A stretch of DNA of 35,747 nt from Acidobacteriota bacterium (GTDB lineage Bacteria > Acidobacteriota > Vicinamibacteria > Vicinamibacterales > 2-12-FULL-66-21). How positions within the stretch are numbered: the stretch's first letter is position 1; each line of letters starts with the position of its first letter. Positions 1 to 8,577 of this stretch are shown piece by piece. The DNA lies in the NCBI GenBank assembly GCA_003222675.1, contig QHWT01000050.1:50539-86285 (forward strand), in the 5' to 3' direction. A program made the translations under genes and the position numbers. The notes under the pieces are model-generated. The model worked only from the letters and a program-made list of their open reading frames with translations. It did no database searches and was not told the DNA's origin.

Positions 1-191
1 ATATCGAGGTCGACCTCGTCCCTTCGGCGAGTGGCCGCGTCGACTTCGACAGCTTCAGCGGATCGCTCGACACGGACATGCCGATGACGTACCGCGCCGG
101 CCACAAGCGACGCGTCTCGGGCGACATCGGGAGCGGCGCCTCGAGCACGTTCCACTTCAAGACGTTCAGCGGCGACGTGCGCATCAAGTAG
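1..191 (+). CDS. C-terminal end of a DUF4097-like (putative adhesin) protein, partial
   Basis: The open frame enters from the left edge (first full codon at base 3) and ends at TAG 189-191, so about 62 C-terminal residues are visible. They are rich in Ser, Gly and Asp and alternate polar and hydrophobic residues, with the repeated pattern FDSFSGSL then FKTFSGDVRIK at the very end. This 'SFSGDV' ladder is characteristic of the beta-solenoid-like DUF4097/DUF4098 family, usually secreted or envelope proteins of unknown function. No catalytic motif is visible. The M28 peptidase gene follows 21 bp downstream in the same direction, so the two may be co-transcribed. The family call rests on the repeat pattern only. 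Confidence 0.6.
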   Translation, partial: IEVDLVPSASGRVDFDSFSGSLDTDMPMTYRAGHKRRVSGDIGSGASSTFHFKTFSGDVRIK

Positions 192-212
192 CCTTTGGGC
201 TACCCTTCCGGC

Positions 213-2534
213 ATGGATCGCCGGCGGGTCACCCGCGTTCTGCTCCTGCCCGTCATTTGCGCCTGGGCGGCCGCCTGCGGCCGCCCGGTGCCTCGCTTCT
301 CCACTGAAAACGCGCGCGCGCACGTCGAGATGCTCGGTGGGACCATCGGCAGCCGGCCGATCGGCAGCGTTCAAAACGCACGCGCCCGCCAGTACATCGT
401 CGATCAGCTGCGGTTGTACGGTTTCGAAGTGCGCGTGCAGGAGACGGACGCGCGTCGGCCCGACCTCGGGCTGACCGCGCGCGTCGCGAACATCATCGCG
501 GTGCGCGCCGGCGCGGAGCGATCCGCGATCGCCCTGCTCTCCCATTACGACTCCGCTGCCGAATCCCCGGGCGGCGGCGACGATGGGTTCGGTGTCGCGG
601 TGTCGCTCGAGGCTGCGCGTGTGCTGGCGGCGCGAACGGATCGGCGGCACTCGCTGATGGTGCTGATCACCGACGGCGAAGAAGAAGGGTTGATGGGTGC
701 GGCAGGACTCGTCGCCGATCGTGAGGTGATGGCGCGGCTGGGTGCCTACGTCAATGTGGAATCGAGCGGCTCGTCGGGCACGGCTATCCTGTTCCAGGCC
801 GGACCGCAGAACGGGTGGATCGTGAAGCCATGGGCCCGGCATGCGCCGCACCCGCGCGGCGCCTCCTACGCGATCGAGATCTACCGGCGGCTGCCGAACG
901 ATACCGACTTCTCGATCTTCGCGCGTCACGACATCCCGGGGCTGAACTTCGCGCTGATCGGCGACAGCTATGCATATCACACGGCGCGCGACACGGCCGA
1001 CCGTCTGACGGACGGCTCGCTCCGCCTGAGCGGAGAGAACGTCGTCGCGACTATGGACGCGGTGGACGCGCTCGATCTGACGGCACACTCGATTGTGGAG
1101 CCGACCTTTTTTGATATCGCCGGTGTTGCGGCGCTCAGCTGGGGACCCCTGGCCGCCTGGTTCATTGCGGTCGCCGGGCTCGCGCTCGGAACGCTCGCCT
1201 GGTTCAAGGTGATCGCGGCGAGCGTGCGGCTCGTCGGCCTCGCGCGGTGGATTCTCGACGTGATCTGGACGCTGCTGGGCGTCGCGACGGTCGCGCTGTC
1301 GATGATCGGCGTGACGTGGCTGCTGCGTGAAGCGCGCGAGGTCTACCATCCGTGGTATGCGCATCCCGAAGGGCTTTTCGTGCTGCTCCTCTGCACTGGC
1401 ACGCTCGCAGCGTGGATCGTGACACGGATTGGCGCGATCCTGCCGCGGCGCGCGCACGCACCGCGGCATCCGGTGCTCGCGTGGAGCTTCACGCTTCCCT
1501 TGTGGGTTGCGCTTGCCGGGTTCGTGGCGTCGCAGGTGCCGTCGGCCGGTTATTTGTGGACGGTGCCACTGCTCGTGGCGGCCGTCGGACTGCTCGCGCT
1601 CCCGGCCACGGACGTTCACGCCGTACGGATCGTGTCGATCGTGACGCTTGCCGTGGCGGGCACGCTCTGGCTGCGCGATACGGTTGATTTGTTGCGCTTC
1701 GTGGTGGCCTTGCTCGGACGGCTGCCGATTGTCACGCCCGTCTATACGTTCGCCGCATTGATACTGGCGTGCGGGATGATGGTCGTCCCACCGTTTCTCG
1801 CGGCGATCGCATCGACGAAGCCGCTGTTTCGACCGTCGATTGTCACGGCGGTCCTGCTCATCACTGTCGTGATTGCGGCAGGGTTCGCTTACATTGCGCC
1901 CGCCTATACGCAGGCGCAGCCGCAGCGCCGCTTCGCGCGGGTCCTGATAGAGCCCGGCTCGACGAAAGCCACTTACGAGGTCGCGTCGCAGGAACCCGGA
2001 CTCGATCTTCAGCCGGGCGCGCCCGGCGGCTGGTATCGCGCAACGGATGCGCCGCGCGCGAGCCTGCCGATGGGACAGTTCCGCAGCCCCTTCGTCTTCC
2101 GCACGGAAGGGCCGTCACCTGGCCCGCCGCCGGCGGCGATCTCCACGTTTTCGCTGACGCCGGTCGTGGCCGGAACCGAGTTGACGATCACCATCGTGCC
2201 GCAGGCGGCAAGCCTCGCGGCGTCGTTCGTGCTGCCGCAGGGGATTGAGCCCGCGCGCACGAACCTTCCCGGGGTGATCTCGCGCGGCCGCTGGCAGGCG
2301 ACCTTCGTCTCGCTGCCGGCGGAGGGAATCACCTGGAGAGCATCGTTTCCACGCGGGAAGGAATCGGCGCTGCCGGCGGCGCGCGCGACCATCATGTCGG
2401 CTCGCTATCCGGGCGGCGAAGGCTGGCAGAGCCTCCCGCCATGGCTGCCGCAGGAGCATGCCGTCTGGAATATGACGGTCACCTGGATCCTGGAACCGCC
2501 GGCGGCGATTGCGCCGGTGCCGCCGTTACGTTAA
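213..2534 (+). CDS. M28 family zinc aminopeptidase with C-terminal multi-TM region
   Basis: 773 residues from ATG 213; an in-frame TTG at 195 is possible, but only the ATG puts a normal signal sequence at the N-terminus (MDRRRVTRVLLLPVICAWAAAC). The C after AAA could be a weak lipobox. M28 zinc ligands can be followed: H111-Y-D113, a GGGDDG block near 120-125, the catalytic/ligand Glu cluster TDGEEEG (154-159), and a late His in SYAYHTARDTADR near 256. After the catalytic domain there are about seven hydrophobic segments, then a C-terminal soluble beta-rich domain. This architecture (periplasmic M28 domain plus multispanning region) is like the ERMP1/Pff1 group of membrane M28 peptidases. It probably removes N-terminal residues from peptides outside the cytoplasm; the substrate is unknown. 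Confidence 0.85.
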   Translation: MDRRRVTRVLLLPVICAWAAACGRPVPRFSTENARAHVEMLGGTIGSRPIGSVQNARARQYIVDQLRLYGFEVRVQETDARRPDLGLTARVANIIAVRAGAERSAIALLSHYDSAAESPGGGDDGFGVAVSLEAARVLAARTDRRHSLMVLITDGEEEGLMGAAGLVADREVMARLGAYVNVESSGSSGTAILFQAGPQNGWIVKPWARHAPHPRGASYAIEIYRRLPNDTDFSIFARHDIPGLNFALIGDSYAYHTARDTADRLTDGSLRLSGENVVATMDAVDALDLTAHSIVEPTFFDIAGVAALSWGPLAAWFIAVAGLALGTLAWFKVIAASVRLVGLARWILDVIWTLLGVATVALSMIGVTWLLREAREVYHPWYAHPEGLFVLLLCTGTLAAWIVTRIGAILPRRAHAPRHPVLAWSFTLPLWVALAGFVASQVPSAGYLWTVPLLVAAVGLLALPATDVHAVRIVSIVTLAVAGTLWLRDTVDLLRFVVALLGRLPIVTPVYTFAALILACGMMVVPPFLAAIASTKPLFRPSIVTAVLLITVVIAAGFAYIAPAYTQAQPQRRFARVLIEPGSTKATYEVASQEPGLDLQPGAPGGWYRATDAPRASLPMGQFRSPFVFRTEGPSPGPPPAAISTFSLTPVVAGTELTITIVPQAASLAASFVLPQGIEPARTNLPGVISRGRWQATFVSLPAEGITWRASFPRGKESALPAARATIMSARYPGGEGWQSLPPWLPQEHAVWNMTVTWILEPPAAIAPVPPLR

Positions 2535-2565
2535 GATACGTAGCGATTACGTTGAATACCGTAGG

Positions 2566-2712
2566 GCGATTTGGTGATGTCGTGATTTGGTCATTGGGTG
2601 ATTGGGTGATTTGGCAATTGGGTGATTGAGCGATCTCCGGCGATTTGTGAGTCTCCGAAATTCGACCAGATCGCCCGATCCTGGATTCGCCAGAATCGCC
2701 AAGTTCCGCCGC
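2566..2712. repeat. GATTTGG/GATTGGG tandem array with degenerate inverted arm (empty cassette?)
   Basis: From about 2566 to 2631 short units related to GATTTGG, GATTGGG and TGATTTGG repeat with strong T/G bias on this strand. A second arm lies at 2666-2680: its reverse complement GATCGGGCGATCTGG matches 2600-2614 (GATTGGGTGATTTGG) at 12 of 15 bases. All three differences would be G-U pairs in a + strand transcript. The palindrome ends directly at the ATG of the following ATPase gene, where no Shine-Dalgarno sequence is visible. There is no gene inside. Confidence 0.7.
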
Positions 2713-3852
2713 ATGGAAAACCCCTTCGTCTATGGCGAGGTCATTCCTGCCTCCGCGTTCGTGGATCGCGAGGAGGAGCTGGATCGGCTCACGCGCGACC
2801 TGCTGGCGGGACAGAAGGTCTTCCTCATCTCGCCACGCCGCTACGGCAAGTCCTCGCTGGTGCGGCAGGCGCTCCGTGGCGCCGCGAAGGAGCGGGCGCT
2901 CACCGTCGACGTCACGGTCAGCAGCTATAGCTCCTATCCGGCGTTTCTCGAGGGGTACGCCCGCGCGCTGCTCACGGCCGATGCGCAGCCCGACCGAATC
3001 CGCGGCTGGATCAAGGATCTTCTGGGAGGTCTGCGGCCCGAACTGAGGCTCGAGGCCGGTTCTCAGATGTCCCTTTCGTTTCCGTCCGTCCGCACCAAGC
3101 AGGACGTCTCGCGGCTTGCCGAAACCGTGTTCGCGCTGCCTGGCCGCATCGCCGAACTGCGCCGGCGGAAGCTGGCGGTCGCGCTCGACGAGTTCCAGGC
3201 GATCAACGCCTTCGACGCTGGATCATACGAGGTGGAGCATGCGTTGCGCGCCGCGATTCAGCATCAGCGTCAAGTGGGCTACGTCTTCTCCGGATCGGAG
3301 CCGAGTCTGATGGAGCGCATGCTCGCGCGCAATCGCCCTTTCTACAAGGCGGGTCCTGTGATGCGGCTCGATCGGATTCCCGCGGACGAGTTCGCGGCGT
3401 TTCTCGAAGCGCGCTTTCAGAAGACCGGCGTGCGACCCGAGCCCGGCCTCGGCGCCGCCATCGTCGAGCTCGCCGGCAACCTGCCGTACGACGTGCAGCG
3501 GCTGGCCCACGAGGCGTGGGACGATGCGCGCGCGGCCGGCGCCAGGCGCGTGGATCTCGATCTGCTCCACGCGACGCTGCGTCGCCTGCTGAACGAGCAC
3601 CACGCGATCTTCGAGGCGATGTGGCAGCGGCTCACGATACCGCAGCGCGGCGCCCTCCGCGCGACAGTGCTCGAAGAAGGACGAGAGCTGCTCGGAGCTG
3701 ACGTGCGCGCACGCCATCGTCTCGCCGGCCCTTCCACCGTGCAGGCTTCGCTCGCAGCGTTGGTGCGAGACGATGTCCTGGCGCGCGAGGGGAACCGCTA
3801 CCTCGTCGTCGACTCGCTGCTGCGCGAGTGGGTCGCGCGGCGCACCTTCTGA
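2713..3852 (+). CDS. P-loop ATPase (archaeal-ATPase/COG1672-like) with C-terminal winged helix
   Basis: 379 residues from ATG 2713. The frame is open from 2626, but the upstream part reads through a repeat, while MENPFVYGEVIP is the usual start of this family. Domains: a short N-terminal 'F-DRE-EL' motif (about 17-22), Walker A SPRRYGKSS (about 39-48, K46), Walker B VALDEF (about 156-161), an arginine/sensor-like strand VFSGSE, and a C-terminal winged-helix region from about 290. This is the STAND-like group of AAA ATPases common in archaea and bacteria (COG1672, DUF234 relatives). The exact role is not known; members are often single genes or paired with nuclease or toxin genes. No such partner is next to it here. 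Confidence 0.8.
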   Translation: MENPFVYGEVIPASAFVDREEELDRLTRDLLAGQKVFLISPRRYGKSSLVRQALRGAAKERALTVDVTVSSYSSYPAFLEGYARALLTADAQPDRIRGWIKDLLGGLRPELRLEAGSQMSLSFPSVRTKQDVSRLAETVFALPGRIAELRRRKLAVALDEFQAINAFDAGSYEVEHALRAAIQHQRQVGYVFSGSEPSLMERMLARNRPFYKAGPVMRLDRIPADEFAAFLEARFQKTGVRPEPGLGAAIVELAGNLPYDVQRLAHEAWDDARAAGARRVDLDLLHATLRRLLNEHHAIFEAMWQRLTIPQRGALRATVLEEGRELLGADVRARHRLAGPSTVQASLAALVRDDVLAREGNRYLVVDSLLREWVARRTF

Positions 3853-3886
3853 ATCACGAAGACAACTCACAATCGGACAACATTCA

Positions 3887-3992
3887 CTTGTCACGGACGA
3901 TCTCACGCCGAGCGCGCCGAGCGCGCAGAGAACAAAAATGGGGCTATCTCTGCGGGCTCCGCGGTCTCCGCGTGAAGTCGTGCGTGGACAAG
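3887..3992. repeat. Imperfect palindrome of GCGGAG/GCGCAGAG units (empty inverted-arm pair)
   Basis: The left arm begins CTTGTCACGGACGATCTCAC and runs to about 3932. The right arm, read as reverse complement from 3992, begins CTTGTCCACGCACGACTTCA and continues into GCGGAG units and GCAGAG. The arms match closely over about 45 bp around a short A-rich centre. The same arm sequence recurs at 13097-13138 and, inverted, at 13335-13374. This fills most of the gap between the ATPase gene and the MFS gene. Confidence 0.75.
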
Positions 3993-4051
3993 CGTACTCT
4001 TCTGATTGAGGTCGCCGTAGGCGTCTGACGAGTTCGTACATACTCTAGACA

Positions 4052-5365
4052 ATGCAACAGCTGCTGACGCGTCTCGGGCTCGGCCGCCGCGATCTGCGCG
4101 CGTGGGCGATGTACGACTGGGCGAACTCCGCGTTCCAGACGACGATCATCGCGGCGATCTTTCCCATCTACTTCCAGAAGGTCGCGGCAGCCGATCTGCC
4201 CGGACCCGTCGCAACCGCGCGGTTCGCCTGGGGCACGACCATCTCCATCATCATCGTCGCGGTGGTTGCCCCGCTCCTCGGGGCGGTCGCGGATTATGCG
4301 GCGGTGAAGAAGCGGTTCCTCGGCATCTTCCTGGCGATAGGCGCGATCGCGACGGCCGCGATGTACTTCATCGGCCGCGGCGACTGGCAGCTGGCGCTCG
4401 CGCTGTTCGTGGTCGGCAACATCGGCGTCGCCGGCAGCATCGTGTTTTACGAGTCGATGCTTCCGCATCTGGTCGGTCAAGACGAGCTCGATCGCGTATC
4501 GTCAGCCGGTTACGCGATGGGGTACATCGGCGGCGGCGTCCTGCTCGCGATCAACGTCCTGATGATGAGCAAGCCAGGGCTGTTCGGCCTCGCCAGCCGC
4601 GAGGTCGCGGTTCGGGCCAGCTTTGCGAGCGTGGCTGTCTGGTGGGTCGTGTTTTCAATCCCGCTCTTTCGTGACGTGCCGGAGCCCCGCCGGCAACTCG
4701 AGCGCGACGAAACGCCGTCTGGCAACGCGCTCGCAACGGCGGCGCGTCGTCTCGTGGAAACCTTTCAGGAACTGCGCCGCTACCGCCAGGCGTTCTTTCT
4801 GCTGCTCGCGTTCCTTCTGTATAACGACGGCATCCAGACGATTATCCGGATGGCGACGACCTACGGAACCGAGATTGGAATCGACGACAACGCCATGATC
4901 GGGGCGCTGCTCGTGACGCAGTTCATCGGCGTGCCGTTCGCGTTCCTCTTCGGAATGTTTGCGGGAAAGGTCGGCGCGAAGGCCGCGGTGTTCGTGGGCC
5001 TGGCCGTGTATGCCTTGATCACCGTGCTGGGCTACTTCATGCATTCGGCCAGGGAGTTCTTTGCGCTCGCCATTCTGGTCGGGATGGTGCAGGGGGGCAC
5101 GCAGGCGCTGAGCCGGTCGCTGTTCGCGAGCATGATCCCGCGGCACAAATCCTCGGAGTTCTTTGCGTTTTTTGGCGTGTTCGAGCGCTACGCGGGAATC
5201 CTCGGACCGGCGATCTTCGCGTGGGTCGTGGAGCGCAGCGGCACGAGCCGCAACGCAATCCTCTCGGTGATTGTGTTCTTCGTTCTGGGCGCAGCGCTGC
5301 TGACGGTGGTGAACGTCGACGAGGGACGCCGCGCGGCTCGCGACGCCGAGCGCGCGTTAACGTAA
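4052..5365 (+). CDS. MFS transporter, UMF1 family (Atg22-like)
   Basis: 437 residues, about 12 hydrophobic segments over the whole length. The N-terminal motif MYDWANSAF (about 20-28) is diagnostic of the UMF1/Atg22 group of the major facilitator superfamily, and the hydrophilic central loop (about 205-240) separates two six-helix halves. Yeast Atg22 exports amino acids from the vacuole; bacterial members are uncharacterised permeases of the inner membrane. Substrate cannot be told from sequence. The gene is flanked by palindromic repeats on both sides and looks monocistronic. Confidence 0.88.
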   Translation: MQQLLTRLGLGRRDLRAWAMYDWANSAFQTTIIAAIFPIYFQKVAAADLPGPVATARFAWGTTISIIIVAVVAPLLGAVADYAAVKKRFLGIFLAIGAIATAAMYFIGRGDWQLALALFVVGNIGVAGSIVFYESMLPHLVGQDELDRVSSAGYAMGYIGGGVLLAINVLMMSKPGLFGLASREVAVRASFASVAVWWVVFSIPLFRDVPEPRRQLERDETPSGNALATAARRLVETFQELRRYRQAFFLLLAFLLYNDGIQTIIRMATTYGTEIGIDDNAMIGALLVTQFIGVPFAFLFGMFAGKVGAKAAVFVGLAVYALITVLGYFMHSAREFFALAILVGMVQGGTQALSRSLFASMIPRHKSSEFFAFFGVFERYAGILGPAIFAWVVERSGTSRNAILSVIVFFVLGAALLTVVNVDEGRRAARDAERALT

Positions 5366-5382
5366 GGACCTCGTCCGTCTGT

Positions 5383-5402
5383 CTTCCGCCTGAAGGCGGA
5401 AG
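5383..5402. repeat. 8-bp perfect hairpin after the MFS gene
   Basis: CTTCCGCC (5383-5390), loop TGAA, GGCGGAAG (5395-5402). It lies 17 bp after the MFS stop. There is no T-tract on either strand, so it is not a canonical intrinsic terminator; it may be a REP-like palindrome acting on the 3' end of the transcript. Confidence 0.6.
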
Positions 5403-5421
5403 CCACGAGAGGGGAGAGAGC

Positions 5422-5502
5422 GCCCCGCGCCCCGCACCCCGCGCCCCGCGCCCCGCACCCGCACCGCGCGCCGTGCCCCGCACCCCGCACCCCGCACCCC
5501 GG
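5422..5502. repeat. CCCCGCA/CCCCGCG heptamer tandem array
   Basis: About ten copies of a 7-bp unit, CCCCGCA or CCCCGCG, with one irregular stretch in the middle. It ends 2 bp before the stop codon of the S9 peptidase gene read on the other strand. It occupies the convergent gap between the MFS and the S9 genes. Confidence 0.9.
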
Positions 5503-5504
5503 CT

Positions 5505-7450
5505 CTAATTCAGCAGATACGTCTTGATGAACAACGTCCAGGAGTAGAGCATCAGATCGACGTTCGCAAGGCTGCCTGGGAAATTGTCGTGGCCGACGCC
5601 CGTGAACTCGAGGTACCACACGGGCGCGTTGTTCGCCTTGAGCGCCTTGACGAGTTCCTGTGCCTGGCTGACCGGCACACGCGTGTCATTCCCCGGGTGA
5701 AGGATCATCGTCGGCCGCTTCAGTTCCGACGCACGGGTAATCGGCGAGATCGATAGCAGAAATGCGCGCAGTCTCCGTACTCCACCCGCCGATTTGCCTG
5801 CCGATCGGGTCCCGTCTGTTCGAGGAAGGTGACGAGATTCGTCATGGCTGCGCCGGCCATCACGCACCGAATGCGATCGGCGTAGACGATACTGGCTTCC
5901 AGGGCGAGATAGCCACCGTAGCTCGGACCCTGAAGCAGCACGCGGCTCTTGTCGAGATCCGGCTGCGTCGCGATCCAGTCCAACAGCCCTCCAACGTCCT
6001 TGATGGCGCCGACACGCGCTTTTCCGTTGTCGGCGTCTTCGAACTTTCTGCCGAATCCAATGGAGCCGCGAACGTTCGGATAGATGATCGCGATCCCGAG
6101 CTCGTTGAGGAAGTAGTTGCTGCGCCCTTGAAAGCGGACCCGATCGCGTTGCTCGGGGCCGCCGTGCAGCGAGATCATGACCGGCCGCGGCCCGGTGAAT
6201 TTCGTCGATGGCCGATAGAGAATCCCCGAGACGAGCAGACCGTCCTCGCTCTTCCAGCGGATCACCTCCGGAGCAGGCAGGGCGTCGGGGTTGAAGCTCA
6301 CTTCGCTGAACGTCCATCGCGTCAGCGTGCCCAGCGAGGTGTCGACCGAGTACACGTCGCCCTGCGACCTGATCGATGCGAAGGTGAAGGCGAGCTCGCG
6401 CGAGCCGGGCCGCCAGATCAACTGGCTCATCACGCCCGTTGCAAGCGACGGGAGCGGGCGAGGCTTCAGCGTTCCAAGATCGAGGACCTGCACGTCAGTG
6501 TTCTCGCCGCGGTCCAGGATCATGGCCATCATCAGGCCGTCGGGCGAGAGCTCGAACGAGTCGACCGCATCCGCTTCACTGCTGACCGGAGTCCAGGCGC
6601 CGGTCGCGACGGCCCCGCGCCATACCCGCGTGCGGCCTCCCTTGTCCGACAGGGCATAGACGTGCCGGCCATCGGCGCTGAACCGCGCGTTGAACCAGCC
6701 GGCGGGCTCGCCGTCGCGCGGCGTGAGCGCTTTCTTCTCGCCAGTCGCGACATCCATCCTCCAGATGGTCGTTACGCTGTTCGACGCGAGCTCCAGCACG
6801 AGCAGCGACGATCCATCCGGGGACCAATCCTCGACATCCCAGTTGCCGGTCGTGTCTCCCACGCGACGCGCGGTCGTGGGGTTGGAGGGCTGCATCACGA
6901 AGATGTCGCGATCCTTGCCGTTGCGCTCGCTCGACCGATATGCGATCCACTTGCCCTGGCGCGACCAGACGGGAACGCCGGATGCGGATCGTCGATCGTT
7001 CAACGGCGTAATCTGGCCGGTCGGCATGTCGTAGCGATACAGGCTGTATCCCTCCGTGCCGCCGGTCGCGTCGCGTCGCAGCACGAATGTGCTGCCGTCG
7101 GAGGGATCGAACGACGCGGCAGAGAAAGGGGACGCAGCCGTCGCCCGCGGCACGCCCGGCGACAGGAATGTGAGCTGCGTGCGTGCGCGGCCTGGTCCAT
7201 CGACGAGATGAATCTGCGCGAACTGGCCGAAAATCGTGTTGATGAGGATCTGGCGCTTCGTCGGGTGCCACGCGACGAGCTGCGCATCCCGGAATGCCGC
7301 GTATCGGGCAAGGTCGTCGGCAATCGATTGCGGAATCGGCGGCATCCCGTCCACCTTCACGCTTGGTGGAATGGGGATCACCTGTTGCTGCCCGGCCCCG
7401 GCCGAAGACGACACGAGGGCGAGGATCGCGGCGCAAATCAGATGGCGCAT
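5505..7450 (-). pseudogene. S9 family peptidase (prolyl oligopeptidase/acylaminoacyl-peptidase type), frameshifted
   Basis: Starts at 7450 with a signal peptide (MRHLICAAILALVSSSAGA), then a WD40-like beta-propeller (about 45-380) and an alpha/beta-hydrolase domain. The nucleophile motif GPSYGG is in the first frame. At about 5771-5774 the frame breaks: the protein reads VEYGD and then junk, while the true continuation (LRAFLLSISPI...) resumes in another frame and contains the catalytic Asp in HPGNDTRVP and the His in GVGHDNF, ending at 5505. One inserted base restores the full enzyme, about 648 residues. So it is either a recent single-base deletion or a sequencing/assembly error; everything else looks intact and under selection. 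Likely an exported peptidase of peptide uptake or turnover. Confidence 0.8.
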
Positions 7451-7506
7451 CGGGTCCTAGGACGAAAGGAGGTGCAGGGGAGCTCTGGAGTCAGATTATA
7501 GTGCAC

Positions 7507-7543
7507 GTAACGAAGCGGCGTCGCGACGTGTCCGCTTCGTTAC
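7507..7543. repeat. 12-bp perfect inverted repeat in divergent promoter region
   Basis: GTAACGAAGCGG (7507-7518) and CCGCTTCGTTAC (7532-7543) are perfect complements around a 13-nt loop, whose core CGTCGCGACG is itself a palindrome. It lies in the 134-bp gap between the divergent S9 and epimerase genes. It could be an operator for a dimeric regulator or a small remnant of the AACGAAGC repeats seen at 32.0 and 32.6 kb. Confidence 0.65.
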
Positions 7544-7584
7544 TAGGCCAAACTTCCGGACCCGAGAGCACGTCCAACAGTCCG

Positions 7585-8517
7585 ATGAAACTGGTTGTCG
7601 CCGGCGGAAGCGGATTTCTTGGCGGCCCGCTCTGCGAGTCGTGGGCCGAGGACGGGCACGACGTGCGGATGCTCACGCGCGCGTTGCCGGCAGGCGAATC
7701 ACGCCACGATCCGGGCACAGGTGTCCCGGGCGTCACGCGCGTGGGGTGGCGTCCCGACGGCACGGTCGGGCAGACGACCGCCGCGATTGAAGGGGCCGCC
7801 GCCGTCATCAACCTCGCAGGTGAGTCGGTCGCCAGCGGACGCTGGACGCCGGCGCGCAAGCAGGCGCTCCGCGACAGCCGCATCCTCTCGACGCGGACGC
7901 TTGCGGCTGCGATCAGGGCAGCCGCGAACCCGCCGCGCACGTTCATCAGCGGAAGCGCGATCGGCTACTACGGCGCGCACGACCGCGCGGCACTCACCGA
8001 GGCCTCTCCGGCCGGCAGCGGTTTTCTTGCGAGGCTGTGCGTCGACTGGGAAGTGGAAGCGCAGCACGCGGCCGGTCCCCTGGTGCGGGTCGTCCTGCTC
8101 CGCACGGGGATCGTGCTGGAACGCGGCGGCGGCGCGCTCACGAAGATCATGCTCCCTTTCCGTTTCTTCGCCGGCGGCGCGATGGGATCCGGTCGCCAGT
8201 ACGTCTCGTGGATCCACCGCATCGACTGGATGGAGATGGTGCGGTGGCTGGTCGAGACTCCGGAGATCGCCGGTCCGGTGAACGCGACCGCGCCGCACCC
8301 CGTCACCAACGCGGAGCTCGCGCACGCGCTCGGCCGCGCGCTCCATCGGCCCGCCTTCGTTCCGGCGCCCGCCTTCGCGCTCCGCATCGTCCTCGGCGAG
8401 ATGGCGGAATCCATCATCACGGGCCAGCGCGTCCTGCCGTCACGCGCGCTCGGCGCGGGATTTCACTTCCGGTATCCCGAGATCGACATCGCCTTTCGAG
8501 GCATGTTTGGTGACTAG
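7585..8517 (+). CDS. TIGR01777 family NAD(P)-dependent epimerase (SDR39U1/YfcH type)
   Basis: 310 residues from ATG 7585; the longer open frame from 7294 overlaps the divergent S9 gene and lacks family resemblance. The N-terminus is a Rossmann beta-alpha-beta with VAGGSGFLG at 5-13. Further family marks are VINLAGESVASGRWTPARKQ (about 73-92), SGSAIGYYG (about 120-128) and the C-terminal DUF1731-like part. These are atypical SDRs related to plant and bacterial YfcH, linked loosely to cell division or stress; the reaction is not established. Upstream lies a perfect 12-bp palindrome that could be its operator. Confidence 0.88.
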   Translation: MKLVVAGGSGFLGGPLCESWAEDGHDVRMLTRALPAGESRHDPGTGVPGVTRVGWRPDGTVGQTTAAIEGAAAVINLAGESVASGRWTPARKQALRDSRILSTRTLAAAIRAAANPPRTFISGSAIGYYGAHDRAALTEASPAGSGFLARLCVDWEVEAQHAAGPLVRVVLLRTGIVLERGGGALTKIMLPFRFFAGGAMGSGRQYVSWIHRIDWMEMVRWLVETPEIAGPVNATAPHPVTNAELAHALGRALHRPAFVPAPAFALRIVLGEMAESIITGQRVLPSRALGAGFHFRYPEIDIAFRGMFGD

Positions 8518-8577
8518 CGGATGGCTTGGACGCTCCGATGATCGGCTGAATCCTGCTCCCGTGCCTGTCCGCGCGGA

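Noticed and set aside
5762-7501. 579-codon + strand open frame opposite the S9 peptidase
   Set aside because: It mirrors the S9 gene, is Arg/Asp-rich without any domain pattern, and the S9 gene has clear motifs on the other strand.
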